Below are positions 27,701 to 39,400 of a DNA stretch of 64,000 nt, in pieces; the first letter of the stretch is position 1; each line of letters begins with the position of its first letter. Location: positions 1,304,175 through 1,368,174 of the forward strand of contig CM035352.1 in assembly GCA_020137815.1 (NCBI GenBank), given 5' to 3'. This DNA comes from Hormiphora californensis. Its lineage: Eukaryota > Ctenophora > Tentaculata > Cydippida > Pleurobrachiidae. The notes beneath the pieces are model-generated. The model had not been told where the DNA came from. It made no database searches and worked only from the letters and a program-made list of their open reading frames with translations. The translations under genes were made by a program, and so were the position numbers.

Positions 27701-30700
27701 TATGGGACACACCGCCCAGGGCTGCTGCTCTGTTTCCCTGAGTGGTATGTGGAGTACACAGAGAAGCGGGAGCATACAATGTGAACTGATCTGTAGACGT
27801 GGAAGTAGAATTATCAGCTGTTTAAAGAAGGAGATACGCAGGGAGTTAGAGAGCACTGAATTAGAGAGAGAATGAGAGAATAGGGGATATTATAGGGAGC
27901 TCGGATTTGCGGGGAGATAGAGAGTACTGAATTAGAGAGAAAATATTATCTGGCGCTTTTATAAAGTATAGTAATTTGTCAGATATCGTCCCATTTCTGG
28001 GCAGCATCCCATTGCTGGGCATCATCCCTTCGCAGGGCATCATCCCTTCGCAGGGCATCATCCCATTTCTGGGCGCCATCCCTTTGCAGGGCATCATCCC
28101 ATTGCTGGGCGGATCCTCGGCGTTAGCCTCGGGCGGGGCGATTCTCTCTAGACTGTGAGAGAGGTGTAGTGAGCGGAAAGAAGATGGTTTATATGGGACA
28201 CACCGCCCAGGGCTGCTGCTCTGTTTCCCTGAGTGGTATGTGGAGTACACAGAGAAGCGGGAGCATACAATGTGAACTCATGTAATAAGCTTATATAAGT
28301 TCAACATTGCTGACCTGGTTTCCGAACTGGTTACAGGGAAAAGCAAGAATGCTAAGTCCCTGGTCTGCGTATTTCTCCTCAAGCTGTTGTAGTTGTCGGT
28401 AGTTGATATCGGTCAAACCTCAGTTAGTCGCCACATTGACCACCAAAGTTACGTTGCCCCTGTAGGGGGAGGGGAGGGGTTAGTTGGGATGAAGTGTTAG
28501 TCGCCACATTGACCACCAAAGTTACGTTGCCCCTGGTATTATAGGGGGAGGGAGGGGTTAGTTGGGGTGAAGTGTTAGTCGCCACATTGACCACCAAAGT
28601 TACGTTGCCCCTGTGTAGGGGGAGGGGAGGGGTTAGTTGGGGTGAAGTGTTAGTCGCCACATTGACCACCAAAGTTACGTTGCCCCTGTAGGGGGAGGGG
28701 AGGGGTTAGTTGGGATCAGTGGAGAGGGAGGGGAGGGGTTAGTTGGGGTGAAGTGTTAGTCGCCACATTGACCACCAAAGTTACGTTGCCCCTGTGGAGG
28801 GGGAGGGAGGGGTTAGTTGGGGTGAAGTGTTAGTCGCCACATTGACCACCAAAGTTACGTTGCCCCTGTACGGGGAGGGGAGGGTTTAGTTGGGGTGAAG
28901 TGTTAGTCGCCACATTGACCACCAAAGTTACGTTGCCCCTGTAGGGGAGGGAGGGGTTAGTTGGGGTGAAGTGTTAGTCGCCACATTGACCACCAAAGTT
29001 ACGTTGCCCCTGTAGGGGGAGGGAGGGGTTAGTTGGGGTGAAGTGTTAGTCGCCACATTGACCACCAAAGTTACGTTGCCCCTGTAGAGGGTGGGAGGGG
29101 TTAGTTGGGGTGAAGTGTTAGTCGCCACATTGACCACCAAAGTTACGTTGCCCCTGTACGGGGAGGGAGGGGTTAGTTGGGGTGAAGTGTTAGTCGCCAC
29201 ATTGACCACCAAAGTTACGTTGCCCCTGTACGGGGAGGGAGGGGTTAGTTGGGGTGAAGTGTTAGTCGCCACATTGACCACCAAAGTTACGTTGCCCCTG
29301 TACGGGGAGGGAGGGGTTAGTTGGGGTGAAGTGTTAGTCGCCACATTGACCACCAAAGTTACGTTGCCCCTGTGTAGGGGAGGGAGGGAGGGGTTAGTTG
29401 GGGTGAAGTGTTAGTCGCCACATTGACCACCAAAGTTACGTTGCCCCTGCAGGGGGAGGGAGGGGACGGGGTTAGTTGGGGTGAAGTGTTAGTCGCCACA
29501 TTGACCACCAAAGTTACGTTGCCCCTGTAGGGGGAGGGAGGGGAGGGGTTAGTTGGGGTGAAGTGTTAGTCGCCACATTGACCACCAAAGTTACGTTGCC
29601 CCTGTAGGGGGAGGGAGGGGTTAGTTGGGGTGAAGTGTTAGTCACCACATTGACCACCAAAGTTACGTTGCCCCTGTGTAGGGGAGGGAGGGGTCAGTTG
29701 GGATGAAGTGTTAGTCGCCACATTGACCACCAAAGTTACGTTGCCCCTGTACGGGGAGGGAGGGGTTAGTTGGGGTGAAGTGTTAGTCGCCACATTGACC
29801 ACCAAAGTTACGTTGCCCCTGTAGGGGGAGGGAGGGGAGGGGTTAGTTGGGGTGAAGTGTTAGTCGCCACATTGACCACCAAAGTTACGTTGCCCCTGTT
29901 ATAGAGGGAGGGGAGGGGTTAGTTGGGGTGAAGTGTTAGTCGCCACATTGACCACCAAAGTTACGTTGCCCCTGTACGGGGAGGGAGGGGTTAGTTGGGG
30001 TGAAGTGTTAGTCGCCACATTGACCACCAAAGTTACGTTGCCCCTGTAGGGGGAGGGAGGGGTTAGTTGGGGTGAAGTGTTAGTCGCCACATTGACCACC
30101 AAAGTTACGTTGCCCCTGTGTAGGGGGAGGGAGGGGTTAGTTGGGGTTAAGTGTTAGTCGCCACATTGACATTTGACCACCAAAGTTACGTTGCCCCTGT
30201 AGGGGGAGGGAGGGGAGGGGTTAGTTGGGGTGAAGTGTTAGTCGCCACATTGACCACCAAAGTTACGTTGCCCCTGTACGGGGAGGGAGGGGGTTAGTTG
30301 GGGTGAAGTGTTAGTCGCCACATTGACCACCAAAGTTACGTTGCCCCTGTTATAGGGGGAGGGAGGGGTTAGTTGGGGTGAAGTGTTAGTCGCCACATTG
30401 ACCACTAAAGTTACGTTGCCCCTGTAGGGGGAGGGAGGGGGTTAGTTGGGATGAAGTGTTAGTCGCCACATTGACCACCAAAGTTACGTTGCCCCTGTAG
30501 GGGGAGGGAGGGGGTTAAAAAACCTTGAGTCTGGTGAAGCTGTGAGTGGTATATTGAGTCGCTTGACACTGGTTCCCGTGCTCCACAATTCAAGTGGTAT
30601 ACTAGGATGAGCGGTAGAGGAGGGAAATCACGGTGCCCCCTAGGGTGTGTCAAGCAGGGTATAAGTAATGGGGCGATGGGTTGTAAATGGGGAGCTAAGA

Positions 30701-31571
30701 GGGGATTCCTGACAGGAACAGCCCTAGAGGGTGTGTGAGATGGGCTGTCACTTGCCATCATCTATTCATGGGAAAATAGGGAGGGGGAACTTTTATAAAA
30801 ACAAGAAATATCTGAAATTTCACCAAAAACACCAATTTCTAACAACTTACTTGTACTTGGAGAGCTGCTGTTGATTCTCTAGAATATCAACAGCATTGAA
30901 TTCGTATACCGATGAATACTGAAAGGGAGATTAGTGTATTGGAATAGTTGTGGACATGGACAATGGAAACACATTCGGGGAGAGCAGTCATTGTGAAAGA
31001 ACATTCTGAACACATTGAGAGCACGTGTGCTTTGTAGCATTCTCATTTCTCAAGGATCTGCAGTCAATGAATGAACACATGTTCACTACCTTGCTGAAAA
31101 GATGGAACAAAACACTAGATACACAACCCATGACACAGTGCAAAAGTAACTGTGGCAACTCTGAACAAATTTACACCAGCTGTGCAGATTTCAAAGAAGA
31201 TCCCCCCATGTGATGAAAGAGTAATGGAAGAGAGGGTGAAACACAGGGTTCTCTTCTATAGAGACAATACTAATGACCACATATTTAGCAACCAAACTAT
31301 CGGCTGGTCAAACACTGTATCCTACGATTGATCCGGCTGCAGTTTTATGTTTTAGAGACGGAGACAGTGGTGGCTACTAGGTATTGAGTAAGTAGACTAT
31401 GAACACGTGCTCAAAAAGCAAGATAATTAATTTGAATGGTGGGGCTGCTCAGGGTACATGAAGTCACAGAGGAGCATATCAATTAATCAATCATCATGGC
31501 CAACTTACATCGTCGGGATTAAATATAGTGGAGGCTGCTACGAGCCACGTCCAAAACGTCTGTGCAGCCAT
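24723..31571 (-). CDS. GPX4: GPX4-like phospholipid hydroperoxide glutathione peroxidase, selenoprotein
   Basis: Reduces lipid hydroperoxides with glutathione (family role). Five exons join in phase on the minus strand: 31509-31571, 30851-30918, 28315-28459, 25016-25129, 24723-24899, giving 188 aa. Seen: exon 1 MAAQTFWTW plus a hydrophobic stretch (possible targeting sequence); [32 protein letters not shown] then an in-frame TGA (28420-28422) then GLTDINY, so residue 57 is selenocysteine; [12 protein letters not shown] with catalytic Gln92; [18 protein letters not shown] with Trp146 and Asn147. Sec-Gln spacing (35) equals that of mammalian GPX1 and GPX4. The short form without the tetramer loop is GPX4-like. 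Odd: the intron before exon 3 holds about 28 copies of the exon 3 acceptor, and the intron before exon 4 holds a 491-bp triplication. Confidence 0.94.
25661..25855 (-). CDS. Small GC-rich ORF inside GPX intron (hypothetical)
   Basis: A 64-aa frame ([12 protein letters not shown]... ending [12 protein letters not shown]) lies in a GC-rich island unlike the AT-rich intron around it and on the same strand as GPX. It is proline-rich in the middle with a mildly hydrophobic C terminus. I recognise no family and see no splice evidence. It may be an unannotated small gene, a transposon fragment or chance. Confidence 0.2.
   Translation of the reverse strand: MKRAMQRIPKTTAATLLSPPPQQSPFPTRVIPPHNPSHFLSAPQMGTTAPSYLTAIISGAGITK
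26749..28278. repeat. 491-bp tandem repeat, 3.1 copies
   Basis: Copies start at 26749, 27240 and 27731, with a partial fourth from 28222. They differ at only a few positions. Each unit contains a sub-array of ~18-bp GCATCATCCC-(A/T)TT(T/C)-type repeats. Frames of 129 aa recur in every copy but look non-coding. It lies in the GPX intron between exons 3 and 4, ending 37 bp from exon 3. Confidence 0.95.
28420..28422 (-). other. Selenocysteine TGA codon of GPX
   Basis: TGA follows NVATN and precedes GLTDINY, exactly where GPX proteins have Sec or Cys. The reading frame continues uninterrupted for 131 codons through two further splice joins. Confidence 0.9.
28423..30512 (-). repeat. Minisatellite of about 28 copies of the GPX exon 3 splice acceptor
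   Basis: Unit typically 72 bp (range about 70-105). Read on the minus strand, each unit has ACTAAC (branch-point-like), a CCCCTCCCTCCCC tract, TACAG, then GGGCAACGTAACTTTGG and the following exon bases to GTGGCGACTAAC. The last copy (28423-28470) continues into the genuine exon with TGA and beyond; every other copy turns back into repeat (ACTTCACCCC). Copies are more than 90 percent alike by eye. On the plus strand the G-rich side (GGGGGAGGGAGGGG, GTTGGGG) could form G-quadruplexes. Confidence 0.97.
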
Positions 31572-32038
31572 AGTGTCACACAAACGAGAAGTAACGATCT
31601 GGTTATAGCAGCTAGTTTTATAGCCCTCTTATCTTTATCTCTCTCACTCTCTCTCTCTCTCTCTTTTTTCTCTCTCTCTCTCACTCACTCATTATCTCTG
31701 TTTGCCGTGAGAAGTCACGCGATTCTAACCGTCGTCTCACGCCACACAAAGTCACCAGATGTGTTTGGTTGATAACACGTACCAGAGAAGTGCGTCCGAA
31801 ACAAAAGATTCGCTCTGTGTGTTTTTTGTGGAAAGGTGTTGTGCTAAGTGCTTCATTTGCTAAACAAAGTCTCCAAGTTCCCGCAAATACAATCACGCCT
31901 TTGTTAGGTGAAATTCGATCAAGATTCAAGGGGAATTGGATTCTTCATAGATCATTTCCATACCTCTCTTTCTCTCTCTCTCTCTAGACTAAACATCTCT
32001 CTAGACTAAACATTAAGTACTTTTAGGCAGCGGCTTTT

Positions 32039-32431
32039 TTAAACAAACATTTCAGGTGTCAGATACCACGTAGGCGTGTTAAATACAAATAAACACAATG
32101 GACACTGGCAGTTTGACGAGCCCACTCTTGGCTCTTGCCCTGTTTGACAGGGTTTGAACAAAACAATCCCACTCGCATTGTTCGACCCCCTCTCTCCGCG
32201 GTACCCCACAACAATATAAAGGATGCTTAGAACATAACAAAAAGCCCAGAAACGGAAATACCCAGTAACATGCAAGCAGCTGCAGGAACGAACTTTTTTA
32301 AGGAGTTGTTTTTTGGACAGTTTTGTAGCTTCCGTTTCCACTTCAGGAGCAGCGGTCTCTGCCCCGCCCCCACAGGCACCTCCTCCACCCTGGGCCGAGC
32401 AGGTCTGTTCCTCTTTCTTTTTGAGGAACAT
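32039..32431 (-). CDS. Unrecognised 130-aa ORF (doubtful)
   Basis: Starts MFLKKKEEQTCS, has a Gly/Cys patch, then TKLSKKQLLKK (basic), a potential membrane segment FWAFCYVLSILYIVVGY and a polar tail. It could be a lone small gene, a first exon ending at the GTTCGT after QLLKK, or chance. No family is recognised. Confidence 0.2.
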   Translation of the reverse strand: MFLKKKEEQTCSAQGGGGACGGGAETAAPEVETEATKLSKKQLLKKVRSCSCLHVTGYFRFWAFCYVLSILYIVVGYRGERGSNNASGIVLFKPCQTGQEPRVGSSNCQCPLCLFVFNTPTWYLTPEMFV

Positions 32432-33176
32432 TATATGCGACCCTAGCTAGTGAGACGGTGTGAGAGAAGTTTTTAGTGAATTGTGTGCTAAACTCAGACA
32501 CATTTAAAACAAAATGAAATTCAAGGAATTGTAAAATGGGGAGGAAGAGTGTAGATGTATTGTGAGTTACCACATAAAGTTAGAAGTAGTAGTAGAACAG
32601 TAAACACTGATAGCACAGTAGCAAGTGCGGTAAACAGTAAAGAAACAAGCTTACACTCAAGACTCTTGGTATCAAATACCAACAAGAATATCAGAGAGAA
32701 ACAGTCAGTGCATACAACAAAGACATGGAGAGGAGAATAATACAAGCGCACATTATGCAACAAGAATATAGGAAGAAGGAGAGAGAGAGGTGCAAGGCAC
32801 TTAGCAAGACACGGAAAGGGTTGGCGGATGTCTAAATGGCCTATACACACGTCACACACACATCTATCCACACATACACCTAGTATACAATAGGCTGAGG
32901 ACCTATGGCAGCTGTCACTTCAGAAGCGACTAAAAAGGAGTGGCGAGTGATCTGACGCCACACAGAGAGTCCCAGCTTTCACAAAAACGGTAGTCGTTAC
33001 TAAATATTGAGTTCATATGACACCACACAGAGAAATATATGAGTTCATATAATGCAGGACAACTGCTGTGTATAGGACCTAGTTAAAACAGGTGTTGATA
33101 TAGTCTAGGATGAAGGATCTCCGTCTCTAATATACTAATGGCATGTAACATATCCGGCAGGCAGTGGAATAGTATA

Positions 33177-34682
33177 GTCCAGGCAAAGTTCGATTTAAAA
33201 TCGGCATTTCTGCAAAAAAGCAAATTCCGGTTGATTTTGGTCAATTCGAGTACGCTGATTACGACTATAAACTTTTAGTGAACTTTTTCGTTGAGGAAAG
33301 TGGCTTAATTGGCCTTAATTGGTCAAAATTTAAAATGTGTCTAAAATTTATTCTGCATAGCTCAAAAAATCGGAAAAAATTATCGAAAAAATATTTCCAG
33401 ATTTTATTTGTGTCGAAAATAGGCGGAATTGGCCTAATTGGGCTTAATTGGGCTTGATTACTGGAATTTAAAGTTTATTCTGCATAGCTCAAAAAATCGG
33501 GAGAAATTCACTGATTACCGGAAAAATATTTTCAGATTTTATTTGTGTCGAAACTAGGCGGAATTGGCCTAATTGGGCTTAATTGGGCTTGATTACTGGA
33601 ATTTAAAGTTTATCAAAAATGGATTTTATATAACTTAAAAAATCGAGAAAAATAAGCTGATTATCAAAAAAATACTCTTTGAATTTATTTTTGTCTCAAT
33701 TAGACGGTAGAGCTAATTAAAAACCAATTAAATCACCCAGTTGGTGTTGCGCAACATAATATGAGCCTCAGGAATGTAAAACTGAACTTAATTAGCCAAT
33801 TCCTTCACTAATGTGTCCCCAAGGGTCTCCCCTATCTAGTAGGGTCAGAGGGGTATATTATGAGGCGTGAGAGGTATCTCCAAAATGCCGATTTTTACGA
33901 TTTTCAGTTTCTCGCCTACAGCTACAGCACATGCAGTGTGCATGCACAATAGCCCGGAAATGAACATGTTGCACCTCGCACAGAATGTTAGGGTTTTCTA
34001 TTGTATAAGGGGAGACCCTTAGGGACACATTAGTGAAGGAATTAGCTTATTAAGTTCAGTTTTACATTCCTGAGGCTCATATTATGTTGCGCAACACCAA
34101 TTGGTTGATTCAATTGGTTTTTAATTAGCTCTACCGTCTAATTGAGACAAAAATAAATTCAAAGAGTATTTTTCTGATAATCAGCTTATTTTTCTCGATT
34201 TTTTAAGCTATATAAAATCCATTTTTGATAAACTTTAAATTCCAGTAATCAAGCCCAATTAAGCCCAATTAGGCCAATTCCGCCTAGTTTCGACACAAAT
34301 AAAATCTGAAAATATTTTTCCGATAATCAGTGAATTTCTCCCGATTTTTTGAGCTATGCATAATAAACTTTAAATTCCAGTAATCAAGCCCAATTAAGCC
34401 CAATTAGGCCAATTCCGCCTATTTTCGACACAAATAAAATCTGGAAATATTTTTCCGATAATCAGTGAATTTTTTCCGATTTTTTGAGCTATGCAGAATA
34501 AATTTTAGACACATTTTAAATTTTGACCAATTAAGGCCAATTAAGCCACTTTCCTCAACGAAAAAGTTCACTAAAAGTTTATAGTCGTGATCAGCGTACT
34601 CGAATTGACCAAAATCAACCGGAATTTGCTTTTTTGCAGAAATGCCGAAATTTGGCCTATTTTTTTAGAACTTTTACTGGAC
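33177..34682. mobile_element. 1.5-kb near-perfect palindromic element
   Basis: Arms of about 700 bp are inverted copies: GTCCAG ends, GCAAATTCCGGTTGATTTTG near 33222 mirrored near 34610, and the CCAATTGGTGTTGCGCAAC region at both inner ends. TA flanks each end (33175-33176, 34683-34684). Inside the arms, a TTAATTGGGCTTGATTACTGG block is itself repeated. No coding capacity is seen, so it is a foldback MITE. Confidence 0.85.
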
Positions 34683-36467
34683 TAGTAATAGGAAGGTAAA
34701 TTCTGAATTACCGAACTTCAGGAATTAGGGACAGCTTTCAGCTAGCATTATACCAATACAGTGTGTAGTGACGCACATTGGTAAGACAAGAGGTAGGACG
34801 AAAGAAAGGACTCGAATGGCATAAGTCCTCTTCTCTCCTCTAGTGAAGTGTCATATTACAGGAAGATAATATATTCACCCGCTGCTACCACACATGATGG
34901 CTCGCATGGTAAGTTTATAACCAAATCAGCAACCGGATTATAGAGGCTACAACAAAACTAGGAGGGACCGTACAGTATTGTTTCCATGGTAACGAAAGGG
35001 AGTACAATGAGGTGATGATTATCTCTAGTACTTAGTAGCTATTTCAGTGATAGGGAAGATGATCAACCATTTTGTAGAACTAGGAACCGAACAGTTTGAT
35101 TTGAGACAGGGTTTTGAGACAGAGTCGAGCAAAGCAAATATCGGTAGACACGCAATATCACAGCTTATTAACTTACATTACCACTGTAAGATGTATTGTT
35201 GCTGCATATAATAGTGTAAGTGACTATTGAAATCAAACAGGATGTAGAAATAGCAGCACATATTAAACCGTGTTTTAGTTTGCAAGCAGACATGAAAACA
35301 CAAAATAATATCAGATATCAGACAAGTATTCTAGAGAAAGAGGCACAAAGTAAGAGTCCGGGAATCCTTTCTGTCACACTTGCACTTCACCGCAAAGTTA
35401 TTACGTTTCAGAAATTACGAATGCTGAATTTACATATTTCTGGGACTGAGAGATACTGGAAAGAGACATGAATTAGGGAAGGAAAGGTCACAAAAAGGTG
35501 AGAGAGTAAATTGTACAAACTGAACAGGGTGGTTTCTACACGGACATCATTCTTAGAGAATTGAGGGAATTGCCCACTTATAGCTAGCTGCCAATATGAA
35601 AAGTATTATGACGAAGTATAGTAGTATCTAAACACTAACAGCGTGTATAGCAGATGTACACAGTCAACTTACACTATGTGAGCTGTTGATGTAGGAGGAA
35701 TTATTGTAAAAGTAAATCAAACAGACTGTAGAAAGTGCAGCACATATTAAAACATATTTAACTTTGCAGGCACACATCTGAAATACACAGATATATCAGA
35801 CACAAAACCAGATCAAAACATCCCACAGATTGTATTGCCTTGGTCGACCCTGCTAACTGCTTTGAAGTTTGAACAAAATAAAGCTTTACCTTTGATAGAA
35901 GAGTAGCCTTCTCCGTTCTACCGGTAAAGGTAGCAGCGGTTGTCAGCGATTTCAACATTTCAGCTTACACCATGCGGACAACAGCAGCTGTTAAAAGAAG
36001 CAAAAACAAGCAAAATAATGTACACAGATACAGGTGAAATGTGTAAATTCCACTGCAAATCTGCACCAAATCAGTTCCGAATGTCTTGCGGAGGGGAAAT
36101 GCTGTTGAGGTTGACTCAATTTCGCGCGTTACATACAGATGCAGCGCGCAATTCAATCTGAAATGAATGACACGAATGAAAATTCTTTTCTGTTTTTTAG
36201 ACATTGTTTTTCTTCTTTTTAACTTTCTTTAACTCTTTGAAAAGCGCTGCCTTATCAGTTATCGGGGGCCAGCAACGTTTGCCAATTTAACTATGATCTT
36301 TCATCTTGTATTGCTGTTTTTGCCATGCACTTCGGCTTCTGCCAGATAGATTTCCTACAATTCAACTTAGAAGCTATAATTTTAAAATTTAAGTCAGCCA
36401 ACAAATAACAATTGCAGTCCTACATAATTTACATTTACTAATTAAATTCTAGGTTCCATGAAGTGCA

Positions 36468-39400
36468 ATGCATGGCCAGGGAACGTACACTAGACGGCTG
36501 ACTGCCAAAGGAGCAAAATGGGCTGTCATGGCCACTGCCGGTGTAGGGGGTATGAAACTGGTGAGATGAGTTTGTACAATCAAGTCCATGTTTTCACTTC
36601 TTAGGATTATCATGAGCCTAAGAATCATACTATGTACCTGAATACCAGTCCTACAGATAGAAACTCAGATAGAAACTAATATAATCTGATATTTTAGGCG
36701 AGTAATAAAATCGAGGAAACTCATGCTGATGTCTCACAACGATTGAGCTTACCATTTGATACAATCGCCGGCGGTGTCAACTCTCTTGGAACCCAACTCA
36801 AGATCTATAAAAATAAAGGTAAGCACGAATACATGACACTCATTAGTCTCAATGTGAAGTTAATTCTGTTTCTTTAGGACAACGGTTGTACGATGAATTA
36901 AAAGTGTCCGATCCTTTCTCAACATCATCAGGTAACTGCCCAAATCTGTCAAAAACTCTCTGACTTTGTAACTTTGTACTGCCCAAAATCTGAAAGCACG
37001 TTACCACCACCGTCTCTATCAGTGATTTTTACCACGTGTGTCTTTGTTTCCCGGTTTCTTGCACATCAGGTTACAGTCTGCTAACTACAGCAGGTCCACC
37101 TGGGATACCTCCCTCCTCTGCTCCTGCTACGACGGGAGAAACAAAGAAAGAACAGAAACCAGAGATTAAAATAACAGAGGTAAACATATGCTATGTTTGA
37201 GATGTATAACATAATGTGTCATTGTTTGGCATACATGTACATGATGTAGAGAAAATCTGAAACCTCTACACGTCACCCACTGATTGGTATGTGAGCTCCC
37301 TCCTCTTTCAGATTGTTAAGCCGGTTGTAAAGGATATACAGGTGGACACATCTGCATTGGAGGAACTGGCTAAGGTAAGCGACAACTCCCCAGTCCCCAC
37401 CACTTCATAGCTCAAATAATAATTAACCGCATCAGTCATGAATCGCTAATAACGGTATGATCGTTTTGTCATGATTAGCATTTTCAAGTAATTTGATAAT
37501 TTGAACTGTTTGTTTCCCTGTTAGAAAGAGGAGGAGAAAGAGGAATTGCAAAGAAGGGAAGCAGAGCGACAAGCAGCTGCGGAACAGGAGGCAGCTTTGG
37601 CAGCGAAGCAAGCAGAGCGGGAGGCAGAATTGGCGGCTGCAGCGAGGCAAGCAGAGCGGGAGGTAGAATTGGCGGCTGCAGCGAGGCAAGCAGAGCGGGA
37701 GGCAAAAGAAGCAGCGGAGGCTGCAGCTGCAGAACAGGCTGAACAAAGAGCACAGATTGAGGAGGAGAATAGAAAGCTGAAGGAAGAACTCAACACCGCT
37801 GAGTCCGTGAGTAGTACCCCGTCTTGTGTGATTAGGGTATGATTGATCGGACGGTGTGTGTGACGTGTGTGTGTGACGTGTGTGATCGGGCGATGTGTGT
37901 GAAATGTGTGAGTGCTACGATCTGAACTCTCTTGCTGACACACTCTTTCCTGTCGTGGCCATTAGGTCCGGATCGCTAAGGAAGAACTTGAAGCCGCAAA
38001 TGAAGCATTGAAAACATCGCTAATGTCATTGAAAGCCGTAAGCACCTCTAGTAACCATGGTAACATTGTTCTGTTACCATGGTAACGCTTTACTTTTACC
38101 ATAGTAACGCTACGTTTTTTACTGTTTACCACGTTATTATGTGTTTCAGGAATCTCACAAAACAGAAACAGAACTGAGGAAAGAACTGTTGAAGCTGCAG
38201 GAAAATTACAAGCGAGAGTTGGACAGGATCAGGGGTGAGAACGATAAACTAAAGTATCTGGTGAAGAATTCAACTGTCAAAACCACCACTGTCAAGGTAT
38301 TATACCAAGGAGTATTTAACTGTAATACTGAGTAACAAAGTGAGGTCACCACTTTGTATGAATCATGTCCACTGTTCAGATTTGTGAACAGTTCTATGAA
38401 CTGCTCACTGAAAGTTACTTACACACTATCGAGCTAGGTTCTCTTCATTGCTAATTGCTGCTCAACTGTTGTTATGGTAGCAATTATATTGTTCAAGTAT
38501 ATTGCTATCTATAGCGAACAGAGAGGCTAATTGTTTGCTGCAGTAGTAGTACACTCCATGAAGTGGAGAGCAATTATGTTTACCAAGAGTGTAACCAGCC
38601 ATGAACTGACTTCTAACTCCTCCCCCTAGAAATCTATAATTGACATATAACTCCTCCCCCTAGAAATCTATAATTCACATCTAACTCCTCCCCCTAGAAA
38701 TCTATAATTGACATGTATGCGGATGTTCTAGACACCTTGTCGGATAACGACAACTCGTACAGCGTCCACGACCACCTCCCTCGGATCGTGGTGGTAGGAG
38801 ATCAGAGCGCTGGAAAAACGAGTGTTCTAGAAATGGTCGTCAGGGCACGTATCTTCCCCAGGTACATCTTGTTTCATAGAGAGTGATGCGAGAACAAAAT
38901 TTGAACTTGTTATGTAGGGGGCATAAAATGTCCAGCACTCTCCCGTGCTACAATATCTACTACTAACAGCTCTGTACTAACAGATCTCTAATTAATTACC
39001 CAGGGGACATGGTGAGATGATGACCAGATCACCAGTACAGGTGACATTGGGAGAAGGGAACCGACATACCGCACAGTTTAATGATTCAGACCGGGTCTAC
39101 GATCTATCTTCAGAGAGTGAGGTGAGACACCACTTTTTTTCAATTTTTCACTTGTTTCAATGTCTCTTTGAAATGCGACACATATTACATACATTTTCTA
39201 TTTCTCCCTGGGAGGGAATCAAAGGGGCATGTCGATTTACAACAACTCATTTCACCCTCCTAGTTGGTTCAACTGCGTAGTGAAGTGGAGGGTCGGATGA
39301 AGGCCGCAGTAAAGGGAGGTGAAACGATTTCAGCGGAGACAATCTCAATGACAGTCAAGGGACCTGGTCTGCATCGAATGGTGCTGGTAGACCTACCTGG

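Larger units (their letters stand above)
31572..36467. other. Gene-poor region between GPX and OPA1
   Basis: Holds CT-rich microsatellites (31630-31690), a doubtful minus-strand ORF (32039-32431), the palindromic element at 33177-34682 and otherwise unique AT-rich DNA. An ATG-containing segment ending in GTAAGT near 34904-34917 could be an upstream OPA1 exon but does not join in phase with 36468. Confidence 0.5.

Noticed and set aside
26879-28250. Three 129-aa minus-strand frames as a gene family
   Set aside because: They are identical copies within a 491-bp intronic tandem repeat, with no domain, no splice context and low-complexity PCNGM-type content.
28423-30512. CRISPR-like array or a repeat protein of 24-aa units
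   Set aside because: There are no unique spacers, units are contiguous, and the frame breaks in several places; the unit is explained by the GPX acceptor and exon start.
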